Source of the DNA: Nitrospira sp. MA-1
Lineage (GTDB): Bacteria; Nitrospirota; Nitrospiria; Nitrospirales; UBA8639
DNA length: 64,000 nucleotides
Direction of reading: 5' to 3'
Assembly (NCBI GenBank): GCA_032139905.1
Contig: JAQJDB010000007.1
Span: 1 to 64,000 of the forward strand
Of this stretch, positions 34,449-44,531 are shown piece after piece. Both the position numbers and the translations under genes were made by a program. The notes beneath the pieces are model-generated. The model did not search any database and was not told the DNA's origin. It saw only the letters and a list, made by a program, of their open reading frames with translations. The stretch's first letter is position 1, and the number at the start of each line of letters is the position of its first letter.

Positions 34449-34514
34449 GCCCTTTTAAGGCGAGGGTCGTGCGTTCGAGCCGCACGCGGCTCACCATAAA
34501 TATCAAGAGGTTGT
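34449..34514 (+). repeat. attR core: displaced 3' half of tRNA-Lys
   Basis: 66 bases matching attL (25867-25932) with one mismatch, starting in the tRNA anticodon arm and including the CCA end. No 5' half precedes it, so it is not a working tRNA. Confidence 0.95.
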
Positions 34515-35035
34515 CCCTCTTGTTTATTTCCTTCCTGTGAAAGAAACAGGGTTTGTTTTCACGCTTCCCTTCATAGTTTTTACCCAGAGGGTGTTAGACC
34601 TGGCATGAAATCCTTCGCGGGGTTGCGTTTGGGTGACCTCCTGTTGGGCTCATCTCAAAGAATTTTGGCTTTCTCCTCTTGGTTAGCTTTTCTACCCCCC
34701 TGAACTTAATAATATTTTGAGACGAATAAGCTCACTTCCTAAGTGTCATACATACAATTGGTAAACGAATACCATTTGTGCTCGATTTGGGCCTAGGGAA
34801 GATTGAGGGATTTGGCGGAGGAGAAGACACGGCCTTTCATATGGCGTATATGTGGCCGATTTTTTATCATACAGGATTGAAGTTATAGGACGTAACATCA
34901 CAACTTTCCAGCAGTTAGAGGAGGTGGTGAAGACATGATCAATTTCAAGTCTTCCTGCGGGTTACCTATTCTTGGGGGATCGCTCCCTTCACATGTTTAT
35001 TTTGTTGTATGCCAGGCTCCATGAGATGAAATACC
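34515..35035. other. Non-coding region right of attR
   Basis: About 520 bases. A 29-codon frame at 34935 has a good ribosome site (GAGGAGG) but no recognizable content. The promoter of the membrane protein at 35036 probably lies here. Confidence 0.4.
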
Positions 35036-35740
35036 ATGACAAAAGTCTTATATAGTATTGGGTATGCCACGCCCATTGTCACTGTTCTTGGGCTTTTTAT
35101 GTGCTATCTAATGGCCCCAGAATTTTATTTGACCCACATCCTGGAAGAAGTTCAACGTGAACAAGGCGCAGTGGAGATTGTGACATTTTGGTCCGCAATG
35201 ATGGGCGGGAGCTTGTTGCTGTGGTCTAGCTGGAAATTCTGGAAAAACGGAAACTGGCCGGCGGCCGGTGTGATTGGAGCAGTTTCCGCCGCCACGCTTC
35301 TTTTTGCCGGAGAAGAAATTGGTTGGGGACAGATCTATTTTGGGTGGGACACCCCCCTCTGGTGGAGTACACGTTTTGGTGGATCAACAGACCTCCATAG
35401 CAGCCGGTTTCCTGCTCACACAGTGGCAGCCATATTTCTGTTCGTGATATTTATTCTTTTACCGCTTGTCTGGAAATTTCAACTGCCTCTTCGGTTGCCG
35501 GCAAATTTAAAACCGGCCATCCCGGAAGGGCCGGTGATTTTCGCCATTGTGTTTGCCACCCTCTATCGGGAACTCAAGGGTTTCTACTTCTGGCTAACGC
35601 CGCTGGGCTACCGAGATCGTTTTTATGAAGAATTTTTGTGGGGTCTGAATGAACACAAAGAAATGTTGATCGCCATCGCCATGCTTCTGTATGCCCTCTA
35701 CCGTCTGCCTCATCTAAAACAAATTCGTTCTCCGTCGTGA
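35036..35740 (+). CDS. Polytopic membrane protein of unknown function
   Basis: This 234-residue protein has about six hydrophobic segments (near 10-28, 50-65, 80-95, 128-148, 166-180, 208-224). A conserved-looking acidic motif AGEEIGWGQIYFGWDTP follows the third, then an Asp-Leu-His (DLHS) after it. This EE-x-x-WGQ pattern is known to me from a widespread family of uncharacterized bacterial membrane proteins; no role is established. It is a single gene just outside the element. Confidence 0.75.
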   Translation: MTKVLYSIGYATPIVTVLGLFMCYLMAPEFYLTHILEEVQREQGAVEIVTFWSAMMGGSLLLWSSWKFWKNGNWPAAGVIGAVSAATLLFAGEEIGWGQIYFGWDTPLWWSTRFGGSTDLHSSRFPAHTVAAIFLFVIFILLPLVWKFQLPLRLPANLKPAIPEGPVIFAIVFATLYRELKGFYFWLTPLGYRDRFYEEFLWGLNEHKEMLIAIAMLLYALYRLPHLKQIRSPS

Positions 35741-35925
35741 GCCATTCCACCTCGATCTTTGGTTCTGATCTTCTCACTTTCTCCGCACATAAACAGCTTT
35801 TCTGGCTCCCATCAGTTCAGGGGAGAATGGTGTAGATATAATTCTATGATTTTCCATTGCGCGTCACGTAATACTGACGGTGAGGAGCTATGAACAGCAG
35901 AACTTCAGGGTGAGATGTCTCGTAC

Positions 35926-37494
35926 TTAGTGATGTTGCGTTAATCGAGCCAGGTTGGCGTTGGTTTGGGACAACACCATGGCGAAGGTTGCGAAATCCGT
36001 GTCGGTCAATGGATGCCCCGTAGAACCTCGATCCACCAGGATGACCCCGATAGGCCTGTTTGGCGCATACAAGGTTCCGGCGAATCCGGGTGGGTCCCCC
36101 CAGTATTTCAAAAAGTCAGTCGGCATTCCTCCGGATTCCCCTTCTTTGATCAATGAAGAATATTGAATAGGGTGAAACCTATGGAGCAATCGGTCCCAGA
36201 AGGTTCCATGGGAAAGAGGGCAATGAAACGTGTGCTGGATGGTTTCTGCATGTGGACCATAGCCGATTTTGGCCTGGAGCGTATCTTTTCCTGGTACTAC
36301 CAATGCGAGCCAGACCCGTTCAAATCCATATGATGCATAGAGCGTTCTGGTGACAAAGGTAAGCAGCGAGGAGGGCTCCGATATTTTCATGGCCTGAATG
36401 GTGAAATCGAGCAATGGCCTATCGGATGCCGGAGATGGAGGGAGGGAAGATGAGGCTTCCTGAGCTGGTTGCATGGTTTCTTCGGAAAGAATCCCTTCTG
36501 AGTGTAGAACCTGATGAATTGTTTGGGTGAGCCGATGTAGGTGTTGGTTGTGAAGAATTGTGCCATCGGCATCAGATGCGGGAAGAAAATGCTGTCGATC
36601 GATGTTGATGGCCGAAGCAATTTCTGATGCTTGACTAAAAGCTTGGGACACGGTGTGTTCCAATTGGATCATGGAGAGGCCGAATGGGGGCAAAAACTGT
36701 TCAATCAGGCTTTGGAGTACATCTCCCTGCGTGGCAGCCAATGGGTTCAGGAGGCAATAACTCAGTTCATTCGCGGCTCGGACGATACTTTCCATGATCC
36801 GTTGATCTGCTTCTGGACGGGATTTAGGCCAGACAGGCTTTTTCTCCAATAGTTGAACCAAACTCTCCGGCAGATTCCAATGCTTGGCCATAGCGGCAGC
36901 GATGACATGCAGCGGTCGTCCCAAAAGAGTCAGTTCGGCTTTGGAGACCTTGGCTGGATCTTCCCGGCGAATGGCTTCTAGTTGTTCGCCTACGTCCGGT
37001 CGACAGAGGGTGAGGATGAGGTCTCCCAGTGAGTAGAGCATGGCATTGGTAAATAACGAGCCCGCCTCCCCGTAATTGATGGCTTTTCCCAGTTCCTGGG
37101 CCTGAGTTCCGGCGACGAGAGCCCGCGCTAGGAGGTGTTTCAGGTTGACGGTGTTGGCTCCGAAGGTGTCGGCCTGTTCAATTAATTGGGCAGAGACCAC
37201 CATGGCGCGAATGACGTCAAATCCAATAAGGGCCACCGCATAGGTTGGGGTTTTGACTGGTGTGCGGGTATGATAGACAGGGCTATTTGCGATTTTGATG
37301 ACATTGGCCATCATGGCTTGATCGCGCATGATAATTTCTCCAATGTCGCTGGCACTCGAGCGTTTATCCTGCGTAAGATTGAGAACTTGGATGCAACTTT
37401 CCCGGAGGATAGGCAGGGTTTCCGGGGCTTCGGCGAGCAGACTCTCCAGAAAGGAAGCCGGTGTTGTGTGCCCGGTAGAGGTAGCGAGATTCAT
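35926..37494 (-). CDS. HDOD-domain signalling protein with C-terminal GAF-like region
   Basis: This 522-residue protein begins with an HDOD domain (LPILRESCIQVLNLTQDKRS, MANVIKIANSPVYH, YAVALIGFDVIRAM, AKHWNLPESLVQLLEKKP; residues about 20-280), a relative of HD phosphohydrolases that usually lacks catalysis and acts in regulation. Residues about 365-520 look like a GAF-type sensor (LTFVTRTLYASYGFERVWLA, IGVILVDRG). It stands alone, divergent from the SWIM-protein gene. Its signal and target are unknown. Confidence 0.85.
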   Translation of the reverse strand: MNLATSTGHTTPASFLESLLAEAPETLPILRESCIQVLNLTQDKRSSASDIGEIIMRDQAMMANVIKIANSPVYHTRTPVKTPTYAVALIGFDVIRAMVVSAQLIEQADTFGANTVNLKHLLARALVAGTQAQELGKAINYGEAGSLFTNAMLYSLGDLILTLCRPDVGEQLEAIRREDPAKVSKAELTLLGRPLHVIAAAMAKHWNLPESLVQLLEKKPVWPKSRPEADQRIMESIVRAANELSYCLLNPLAATQGDVLQSLIEQFLPPFGLSMIQLEHTVSQAFSQASEIASAINIDRQHFLPASDADGTILHNQHLHRLTQTIHQVLHSEGILSEETMQPAQEASSSLPPSPASDRPLLDFTIQAMKISEPSSLLTFVTRTLYASYGFERVWLALVVPGKDTLQAKIGYGPHAETIQHTFHCPLSHGTFWDRLLHRFHPIQYSSLIKEGESGGMPTDFLKYWGDPPGFAGTLYAPNRPIGVILVDRGSTGHPLTDTDFATFAMVLSQTNANLARLTQHH

Positions 37495-37683
37495 GATAGC
37501 ATCTCCGCCAGGGTTGAGTGCCAGGTGGTAATTCCTGGGCCAGGTGGTTTTAGATCAAGGAAATTAAGCTGGGTAGTTGGCTCTAAAGGTTGATTCTCGG
37601 TTATATTTTCCGAAATATTAAACCCTCTTCTTTCTCGGAGGCGTGAGGTCGGTCTCCTTTCTTTTGAATTGGATGGTATCTGC

Positions 37684-38448
37684 ATGAGAAATAGAATTTC
37701 CTGCTCCGCTCAAGAGCTGAGCCAATTAGATGCGGACATGCTTCAATCGGTGGTTGGGGGAACGGTCTTCGAAGAAGGCCATCAATATTTTTCTGCCCAA
37801 CGAGTCAAGATCCTTGATGCGGACCAGACCCAAATCACGGCTGAGGTTAATGGCGTCTATGGCGTGTATACGCAAATCATAAAATTACGTGCGGGGACTT
37901 TGTCGACCAGGTGTTCCTGTCCATCGAACGAGCAACCTTTTTGTCGTCATTGTGTCGCGGTATTACTGCATCAATTCCATAACGGATCATCTCTTAAGCC
38001 GGGACCGAAGGAAGATCCCAAGGACCAGGCTCCTCCTCCTTCCGATCCGCGGATACGGCCAGCAGGACCCTATACTGATGAATCCGAGGGTGCGGGTGAT
38101 CTGAATTTTTGGGAAGCGATTTTGTTTATTGATTGGGTTCAGAAAGCCGCAGGGCTTCTGGGTAAGGAGGCCACCTTGCCCCCAGTGCCTGGTTCCTTGG
38201 GAGGTGTTGCTCGAGAATGGGTGGGTATTTTTGAACGCCTCAATTCACAATGCATGGAAGGCGAGGAAGATCGGATTGATGCCTTGAGGAGCCTGCAATC
38301 AGCCCAAGCCATGATTAATAGCCTCACGAAGGAGCTGGAAGCGTTAAAAAGGGAATCCGAGGTGGCTCAACAGCATTGCAGAGTGTTAGAGAAAAAGGTC
38401 CAACAATTGCAAGAATCATTGGCGGAGAACTCTGGGGCATCCAGTTAG
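37684..38448 (+). CDS. SWIM zinc-finger protein
   Basis: This protein of about 254 residues has a SWIM motif, CSCPSNEQPFCRHCVAVLLH (C-x-C ... C-x-H-C form), after the typical lead-in VNGVYGVYTQIIKLRAGTL. The C-terminal 60 residues form a predicted coiled coil (SLTKELEALKRESEVAQQH then KKVQQLQESLAE). SWIM domains bind nucleic acid or protein and often accompany SNF2 helicases, none of which is adjacent. ATG 37684 is chosen; a TTG at 37669 is less likely. Confidence 0.83.
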   Translation: MRNRISCSAQELSQLDADMLQSVVGGTVFEEGHQYFSAQRVKILDADQTQITAEVNGVYGVYTQIIKLRAGTLSTRCSCPSNEQPFCRHCVAVLLHQFHNGSSLKPGPKEDPKDQAPPPSDPRIRPAGPYTDESEGAGDLNFWEAILFIDWVQKAAGLLGKEATLPPVPGSLGGVAREWVGIFERLNSQCMEGEEDRIDALRSLQSAQAMINSLTKELEALKRESEVAQQHCRVLEKKVQQLQESLAENSGASS

Positions 38449-38599
38449 GCAGGGCGTGCAGCAGGCTTGGCGGGTAATTTGCCTTTCAGGGCGGGTCATG
38501 GCTCAGTGAAATGGAACCCCCTTTTTTGAATCTTTTTATATGAGAGGCGAGCCGTCGGATTTTTTACGAAAAGCTAAGGTAATGTCGTCCGTTAATCAT

Positions 38600-39529
38600 T
38601 CATGCTCGAATCTTTCTAGGCTCTTCCATCCGTTCAATTAATTCAGGTGTTTGTTCCACCATTTCAAGTACATTGTCGGCAATTTGTTTCAGCGCGTTGG
38701 TTGCTGGAGAAGAGGGAGCCAGTTCTACAACAGGAAGATATTTCAGGATGGATTGCTGAACCTGAATATCCTCTGGAATCTTGCCTAAGATTGACAGATC
38801 GGTTCCGACGTATTGCTTTAGTAGGTGTTGTAAATGCAGGGTATTGATCCTGGATTTGGGTGTCATTCGGTTTAAGATGAGGGCCGGTTGAAACCGTTTT
38901 AGAGCCTCTTGAGCAGTCGCCACACCTGATTCGCTCGTTTTTCCAACGGCTTCCAGTACTGCTGCGATGCTATGAAAGTCTTTGTCCAAAAGGCTTTCTG
39001 CCACTGGGTCGCGGGCTGAAAAGGCCGTAAGAACCTTTCGAATGGCAGCAAGTTTAATGAATCGATACAGATCTAAAACCGAGGTTGGGTCAGGGGTTGC
39101 TACGGCCAGGAAAAAGTCTGCGAGGAGAAAAAAATCCAGTGCGTGGTAACTGGTCCCCGCGCCGACGTCAACGAGAATGATGTCTGCCTCAAGTTTGTGT
39201 AAGTGCCGGATGAGGCGTTTTTTTTTGGCATGTTGCAAATTCGCGGTAATGAGGGTTTCCCCCGTTCCAGGAATGAGCTTCAGGGAGGAGGGGCCGGGAA
39301 TAGGGTGGGCGGTCTCATTTAAGTTTTTGAGCGTGTTTGTCAAAAAATCTGAGAGGGTGGATGGAGGATGGAACATTCCAAACAAGATGTGGAGGTTAGC
39401 CCCACCAATGTCCATGTCGACCAGCGTGACGCGAAGTCCTTTTTTGGCAAGGAGGAGTCCAAGATTGCTGACGACCATGCTTTTCCCAACTCCGCCCTTA
39501 CCGGAAGCCACAGAAACTATGCAAGGCAT
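38600..39529 (-). CDS. MinD/ParA-family ATPase
   Basis: This 309-residue deviant Walker ATPase has SGKGGVGKSMVVSNLG at the N-terminus with the signature Lys, VDMDIGGANLH, and VDVGAGTSYHALDFFLLAD. Length and build fit the FlhG/MinD-like group that positions cell structures. No flagellar or partition partner (flhF, parB, minC) is adjacent, so its cargo cannot be named. It is convergent with the SWIM-protein gene. Confidence 0.87.
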   Translation of the reverse strand: MPCIVSVASGKGGVGKSMVVSNLGLLLAKKGLRVTLVDMDIGGANLHILFGMFHPPSTLSDFLTNTLKNLNETAHPIPGPSSLKLIPGTGETLITANLQHAKKKRLIRHLHKLEADIILVDVGAGTSYHALDFFLLADFFLAVATPDPTSVLDLYRFIKLAAIRKVLTAFSARDPVAESLLDKDFHSIAAVLEAVGKTSESGVATAQEALKRFQPALILNRMTPKSRINTLHLQHLLKQYVGTDLSILGKIPEDIQVQQSILKYLPVVELAPSSPATNALKQIADNVLEMVEQTPELIERMEEPRKIRA

Positions 39530-39636
39530 CGGGTGAACTCCTCTCTCGTTGATATCATCAGGAAGTAAGTATCACCTTACTCAGAAAATAGCCTATCACA
39601 GGGTCCTTCTTATGCCCATGGTGAAGGAATGCTCGT

Positions 39637-39786
39637 ATGGATGGCCTTTTGAGAGATTTTGACATACCGGGACGTCGCGATGAATCTGGTGAGCTCTTGC
39701 CTTTAAAAATGGAAAATGCTAGGTTGATTGCGAGTAGAGTGGGCGTGAGCCCACTTTTTTTTGGTCTTGGCTTGTGGCCGCTGTAG
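39637..39786 (+). CDS. Possible 49-residue leader protein before rimP
   Basis: An open frame of 49 codons begins at ATG 39637 after GAAGGA (39622-39627) and ends at TAG 39784-39786, nine bases before the rimP start. A terminator-like hairpin lies inside it. The good ribosome site and tight spacing suggest a real leader, but the residues (start MDGLLRDFDIPG) are not recognized and chance cannot be excluded. Confidence 0.35.
   Translation: MDGLLRDFDIPGRRDESGELLPLKMENARLIASRVGVSPLFFGLGLWPL
39738..39762 (+). terminator. Attenuator-like hairpin in front of rimP
   Basis: AGTGGGC-GTGA-GCCCACT followed by eight T (39755-39762) forms a complete intrinsic terminator 34 bases before rimP. Because no full gene ends just before it on this strand, it may attenuate the rimP-nusA-infB operon. 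Confidence 0.7.
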
Positions 39787-39795
39787 CGAGGATTT

Positions 39796-40278
39796 GTGGT
39801 GGCCTTCACGGCTGACAATCTTGAGCAAGTTATTCGTCAAGTGGGCGAACCGATCGCTCGAGCTCTAGGAGTGGATATCTTTGAGGTTCAGTGCACCGGG
39901 AGACCCGCCAACCTTTTGGTTCGACTGACAATTGATAAAAAGGGGGGAGTTGGAATTGAAGATTGTGAACAATTCCATCAGTCCCTGCGTCGAACCTGGG
40001 AGGTTCTTCACCCAGAGCAGGCCGCGTATCGGTTTGAAGTTTCTTCGCCTGGGCTAGATCGACCGCTCCGAGATCCAAAAGATTATGAACGAGTAGTGGG
40101 CGAACGACTTCGAGTCACTCTGAAAAGCTCGATCAAAAAACAATCAGTTGTTTTGGGGCAATTGATAACCGTCACCGATATGGGGATTCATTTAATGGAT
40201 GACCAGACCAAGAATCCCCAAGAAGTAGTCGTGGCGTGGGATGATATTGCCAAAGCGAGATTAGAGGTTTCGTTTTAA
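39796..40278 (+). CDS. rimP: Ribosome maturation factor RimP
   Basis: This 160-residue protein assists 30S subunit assembly. Family stretches are GVDIFEVQCTGRPANLLVRL, GVGIEDCEQFHQSL, YRFEVSSPGLDRPLRDPKDY and the C-terminal IAKARLEVSF. The start is GTG 39796 or 39799 after GCGAGGA. It leads the classical rimP-nusA-infB order. Confidence 0.93.
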   Translation: MVAFTADNLEQVIRQVGEPIARALGVDIFEVQCTGRPANLLVRLTIDKKGGVGIEDCEQFHQSLRRTWEVLHPEQAAYRFEVSSPGLDRPLRDPKDYERVVGERLRVTLKSSIKKQSVVLGQLITVTDMGIHLMDDQTKNPQEVVVAWDDIAKARLEVSF

Positions 40279-40350
40279 CGTTTTATTGGAAGCGCGCACC
40301 AATCGCCCAAGTCCGTTTGAACCGCTCATCGTGCCTTGCGAGGAATACAA

Positions 40351-41556
40351 ATGAAAAGTGAACTCATGTTGGTCATTGATCAAATCGGTCGGGAGAAAGG
40401 GATTGATAAGGCAAAAGTCATTTTGGCCTTAGAATCCGCGCTTCTCACGGCCGCAAAAAAACGATTTGGGCATGGTGAAAATATTCAAGTCGATATTGAT
40501 ACGGAAACCGGCGAAATTTCTATTGTAAAGAAAAAGACGATTGCGGAGAACGTGCTGGATTCCAAAACAGAGATTTCATTGGAAGATGCCAGGAAAATTG
40601 ATGATGAAGCTGAAATGGGAGACGAAATCGGCTCACTCATTGAGTTGGAAGAATTTGGGCGAATAGCCGCACAGGCTGCGAAACAGGTCATTTGTCAAAA
40701 AGTTCGAGAGGCTGAATGGGAGTCGATTGAACGGGAATATTCCAAAAAAGAAGGGGAATTAGTTCATGGGGTCATTTTGGGCCAGGAACGGCGAAATTAT
40801 CTGGTGGACATTGGAAAAACAGAGGCCCTTCTCCCGATTCAGGAGCAAATCCCGCGTGAAGCTCACCGCCGGGGTGATCGAGTGCGGGCGTTGTTGCTAG
40901 AAGTTCGACGAACCCCCAAGGATGTGCAAGTGATCCTCTCCCGGGCGCATCCTCAATTCGTGGTAAAATTGTTTGGTTTGGAGGTGCCTGAGATATCTGA
41001 GAAAATTGTTGAAATTAAAGGCGTGGTGCGTGAGCCGGGCGACCGGACGAAAATTTCAGTGGCGTCACGGGATAAGGCGGTTGATCCGGTTGGCGCGTGT
41101 GTGGGCGTCAAAGGTTCACGTGTCCAGGCCATTGTTCGGGAGCTGCATGGTGAGAAAATAGATATTATCCCCTGGACAAATGATCCACGCGTGTTTATCG
41201 GGGAAGCCTTGAACCCTGCTTCCATTGAAAAAGTCGGGATTGACGAACAAAAGAAATCGGCGTTGGTGGTGGTGGCTGATTCTCAGCTCTCTTTGGCAAT
41301 TGGGAAGAACGGGCAAAACGTGCGCCTAGCAGCAAAATTGACAGGTTGGAAAATTGATATCATTAGCTCCACCGAATACGAAAAACAAAAGCTTGAACGC
41401 GACTTGGAAATTAAGGCTGCCTTGGCTGAAGAGGCTTCACAGATTACAGAAGAGCCGGCGGGAAATGCCAAGGAGCCTGAAGTAGCCTCACAAGATGAGA
41501 ACATGGATAATCCCGCGGTGGTACCAACAGAGTCTGGGCAGAGTTCGGGATCGTAA
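40351..41556 (+). CDS. nusA: Transcription termination/antitermination factor NusA
   Basis: This 401-residue protein has an N-terminal RNA-polymerase-binding domain (KSELMLVIDQIGREKGIDK), an S1 domain (about 130-200, VHGVILGQERRNYLVDIG), and two KH domains (VGACVGVKGSRVQAIVREL; LAIGKNGQNVRLAAKLTGW). The C-terminus is a short acidic tail without the AR repeats of the E. coli protein. ATG 40351 follows GAGGAA. Confidence 0.95.
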   Translation: MKSELMLVIDQIGREKGIDKAKVILALESALLTAAKKRFGHGENIQVDIDTETGEISIVKKKTIAENVLDSKTEISLEDARKIDDEAEMGDEIGSLIELEEFGRIAAQAAKQVICQKVREAEWESIEREYSKKEGELVHGVILGQERRNYLVDIGKTEALLPIQEQIPREAHRRGDRVRALLLEVRRTPKDVQVILSRAHPQFVVKLFGLEVPEISEKIVEIKGVVREPGDRTKISVASRDKAVDPVGACVGVKGSRVQAIVRELHGEKIDIIPWTNDPRVFIGEALNPASIEKVGIDEQKKSALVVVADSQLSLAIGKNGQNVRLAAKLTGWKIDIISSTEYEKQKLERDLEIKAALAEEASQITEEPAGNAKEPEVASQDENMDNPAVVPTESGQSSGS

Positions 41557-41584
41557 GGATACGGCTTCACAGTAAAGGACGTGC

Positions 41585-44194
41585 ATGAGAGTTCATGAGA
41601 TAGCCAAAAAAATTGGGATGGAAAGCCGTTTGCTTATTCCTGAATTAGTGCGACTTGGCATTCAGGTTAGTTCCCATAGCAATACAGTGGATGACAATAT
41701 GGCCAAATGGGCGATGAATATTATCCTTGGTAAAACTCCTGAAACAACCCCGAAGCCAGGGGAATCGTCTGTTTCAGGGCATGCCGGTGTGAAAAGCTCT
41801 GAGGGGGGGCGCCTACTGAAAAAAGATTCGTCGACTTCCGGGAGGGCTCGGTCCGAAGCAGTGGCCGAAAGTCCCAAAAAATCCGAAAAAAAACACATCC
41901 TGATTAAAAAGAAAAAAACAGAAGAAGAAATCCTGGAAGAGATGAGGGAATCGTCTCCGGTCGGGGAAGCTGAGGCAGAAGAGCCACTGGTCATCCATGG
42001 TGAGTCAGAGGCTCCCTTGGATACGGCTCCCGTTTTAACTCAGACTCCAGGCGAATTGGCTGTTGAGCCTCCTCAAGATGCCCACGCCTTATTGCCCGCT
42101 GAGTCGGCAGAGCTTCCTGGTGGTGTAGGGATTCCACCTGTTCCTGGGGTTGAAAGCGGCGCAATTCCTCCCTCTGATAAAACCAGTGAAAAAGAGAGAA
42201 AAAGCGAAGGGAAACCCGATAAAAAGAGTGCCGTTCCATCTCGAGAGGTTCCGGTAGAAGAAAAAGGCAAAAAAATTAAAAAAGTTGCGCGTGTAAAAGA
42301 TGAAGATGTTTTTGCCGCACGCTTTGAAGATGCCGCGGTCTGGCAAGATCTTCGACCGTTGCCAACTTTGCGACGTGAGGAACGTACCCGTCAGGTTCAA
42401 CAACCTTCGGTGGGCGAAGTTACAAAACCCAGGAAAAAAGTTATGAAGGTCACTGCTGGGATATCCGTGAAAGATTTTGCCGAAGTGATCGGTCAAAAAC
42501 CCACGGAAATAATTCGGAAATTGTTGGATTTAAATATTGCAAAAACCCTTAATCAACCCATGGATTTAGAAGCTGGAGTGCTCATTGCGGAAGGTTATGG
42601 CCTCGCAGTGGAAGCCGTGGCTGCGAAGGGAGGGGAAGCCCTCCTGGAAGAGGTGATTGATGGTGGAGAACAAGGAAATCTAGAACCTCGAGCGCCTGTG
42701 GTGACGGTTATGGGACATGTCGACCATGGGAAAACCTCCTTGTTGGATGCGATTCGGAAGACCCAGGTAACCGACCGGGAAGCGGGAGGGATTACTCAGC
42801 ACATTGGTGCGTCCTTCGTGAAAGCCGGTGAACGAGGCGTGACGTTCTTAGATACCCCAGGCCATGAGGCCTTTACGGCGATGCGGTCCCGTGGGGCTCA
42901 GGTCACTGATATTGTGGTCTTGGTCGTGGCCGCAGACGATGGGCCGATGCCTCAGACAATTGAAGCCATTAATCATGCGCAAGCGGCCAATGTGCCGATT
43001 ATCGTGGCCGTGAATAAAATGGATAAGCCGGGGGCTAATCCGGATCGGGTCAAGCAAAGTTTAGCCGAACACGGCCTGCAACCTGAAGCATGGGGAGGTC
43101 AAACAATTTTTGTTGAAGTATCAGCAAAGCAAAACCAGGGGTTAGACCAATTGCTTGACATGTTGTTACTTCAGGCAGAAATTATGGAATTGAAAGGCGA
43201 TTCCACCTGTTCCGCTCGAGGGGTCGTATTGGAAGCGAAGTTGGATAAGGGGCGTGGACCGGTTGCCACGGTGTTGATTCAGGCCGGAACCTTACGAATC
43301 GGAGAATCGTTTGTTGTCGGGTCAGTGAGCGGCCGGGTGAGAGGGTTAACATCGGATAAAGGTGAGCGTCTGAAGGAAGCCGGGCCATCGATACCGGTAG
43401 AAGTCATTGGCTTATTGGGGGTTCCTGAGGCCGGTGATCAACTGGTCGTGGTGAAGGATGAACGGGCTGCGAGGGAAATTGCCCAGGCCCGGCACCAAAA
43501 GCAAAAAGATGTCGGCCTATCATCGACGTCCAGAAGAACTCTCGAAGAGCTTTATGCAGAATCAAAAGATGGGGAGATCAAGGAGTTGCCGCTACTGATC
43601 AAGGCGGATGTGCAAGGATCCGTGGGGGCATTGGGCGATGCACTTCTGAAGATTTCTACCGACGCGGTAAAGCTTAAGCTCATTCATAGTGGAGTGGGAG
43701 GCATCAACGAAACCGATGTGTTGTTAGCGGCTGCTTCAAAAGCGATTATCATTGGATTTCATGTTCGTCCGGATTCAAAGGCGGCTGCTATTGCTGAACG
43801 TGAGGGTGTGGAAATTCGGTTGTACACCATCATCTATAATATTCTTGATGATATCCGTTCGGCTGCAGAAGGTCTTCTGGCTCCAACGATCAGGGAACGG
43901 GTGATGGGGCATGCGGAGGTTCGGCAGCTATTCTCTGTTCCGAAAATGGGTACCATTGCCGGTTGTTACGTGAATGATGGGTCGATATCCCGTTCAAACA
44001 CCAAGGTAAGAGTTGTTCGTGACCAGGTGATGGTCTATGAAGGAAAAATTGGATCGTTACGGCGGTTCAAGGATGATGCACGGGAAGTTCAGCAAGGCTA
44101 TGAATGCGGAATTGGAGTTGAGAATTTCAATGATTTAAAAATCGGCGATGTGTTAGAGGCCTACGTCTTGGAAGAGGAGGCCACAAAATTATAA
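41585..44194 (+). CDS. infB: Translation initiation factor IF-2
   Basis: This 869-residue GTPase delivers initiator tRNA to the 30S subunit. The N-terminal IF2-N helical motif ([20 protein letters not shown]) is followed by a long charged, variable linker (about 55-280) and a second IF2-N domain near 290-340. The G domain begins with [12 protein letters not shown] from residue 377 and continues with DTPGHEAF and NKMDKPGAN. The fMet-tRNA-binding C-terminus ends in [10 protein letters not shown]. It lies 28 bases after nusA. Confidence 0.96.
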   Translation: MRVHEIAKKIGMESRLLIPELVRLGIQVSSHSNTVDDNMAKWAMNIILGKTPETTPKPGESSVSGHAGVKSSEGGRLLKKDSSTSGRARSEAVAESPKKSEKKHILIKKKKTEEEILEEMRESSPVGEAEAEEPLVIHGESEAPLDTAPVLTQTPGELAVEPPQDAHALLPAESAELPGGVGIPPVPGVESGAIPPSDKTSEKERKSEGKPDKKSAVPSREVPVEEKGKKIKKVARVKDEDVFAARFEDAAVWQDLRPLPTLRREERTRQVQQPSVGEVTKPRKKVMKVTAGISVKDFAEVIGQKPTEIIRKLLDLNIAKTLNQPMDLEAGVLIAEGYGLAVEAVAAKGGEALLEEVIDGGEQGNLEPRAPVVTVMGHVDHGKTSLLDAIRKTQVTDREAGGITQHIGASFVKAGERGVTFLDTPGHEAFTAMRSRGAQVTDIVVLVVAADDGPMPQTIEAINHAQAANVPIIVAVNKMDKPGANPDRVKQSLAEHGLQPEAWGGQTIFVEVSAKQNQGLDQLLDMLLLQAEIMELKGDSTCSARGVVLEAKLDKGRGPVATVLIQAGTLRIGESFVVGSVSGRVRGLTSDKGERLKEAGPSIPVEVIGLLGVPEAGDQLVVVKDERAAREIAQARHQKQKDVGLSSTSRRTLEELYAESKDGEIKELPLLIKADVQGSVGALGDALLKISTDAVKLKLIHSGVGGINETDVLLAAASKAIIIGFHVRPDSKAAAIAEREGVEIRLYTIIYNILDDIRSAAEGLLAPTIRERVMGHAEVRQLFSVPKMGTIAGCYVNDGSISRSNTKVRVVRDQVMVYEGKIGSLRRFKDDAREVQQGYECGIGVENFNDLKIGDVLEAYVLEEEATKL

Positions 44195-44219
44195 TCCAGA
44201 ATGGATAAGGGGATCCTGA

Positions 44220-44507
44220 ATGGGGATGATCGTGGGGTTGTGCACGCTCGAACTCCATATCCCTGATGTCCAATCCCTGAAAGGTAAGCGTCAGGTTCTC
44301 TCAAGCTTGATTACCCGATTGCGAAATCGGTTTAATATTTCCGTTGCTGAAATTGAGGAACAAGACATTTGGCAAAAAGCCATTTTGGGAGTGGCGTGTG
44401 TAGCGAATGACACGGGAAGGGTCAATCAAGTCTTAGACCAGGTCCTCAACTTTATACGATCTAACCCCTCCATCGAGCTTTTACGATCTCAAATTGAAGT
44501 CTTGTAA
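44220..44507 (+). CDS. DUF503 family protein
   Basis: This 95-residue protein matches the DUF503/YlxP family: GLCTLELHIPDVQSLKGKRQ and RNRFNISVAEIEEQDIWQKA. The family is nearly always found between infB and rbfA, and its function is not established beyond links to ribosome assembly. The start is ATG 44220 or 44226. Confidence 0.9.
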   Translation: MGMIVGLCTLELHIPDVQSLKGKRQVLSSLITRLRNRFNISVAEIEEQDIWQKAILGVACVANDTGRVNQVLDQVLNFIRSNPSIELLRSQIEVL

Positions 44508-44531
44508 GCTCTCATATAAATTTTTCACGTC

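Larger units (their letters stand above)
25867..34514. mobile_element. Integrated satellite-like element in tRNA-Lys
   Basis: About 8.6 kb between the two 66-bp attachment repeats. Gene order from attL: tyrosine integrase and zinc-finger protein (minus), then divergent AlpA-like regulator, HTH protein and primase-helicase, then AT-rich cargo. Integrase, AlpA and primase are the hallmark set of phage-inducible chromosomal islands and similar satellites. There are no capsid, tail, terminase, relaxase or type IV secretion genes, so it would need a helper to move between cells (inference). Confidence 0.88.

Noticed and set aside
34449-34499. Apparent second tRNA-Lys near 34450
   Set aside because: Only the 3' half is present; there is no acceptor 5' strand or D arm, so it is the attR copy and not a gene.
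34935-35024. 29-codon frame with GAGGAGG upstream, before the membrane protein gene
   Set aside because: The ribosome site is good but the peptide is short and unrecognized; without conservation data I cannot support it.
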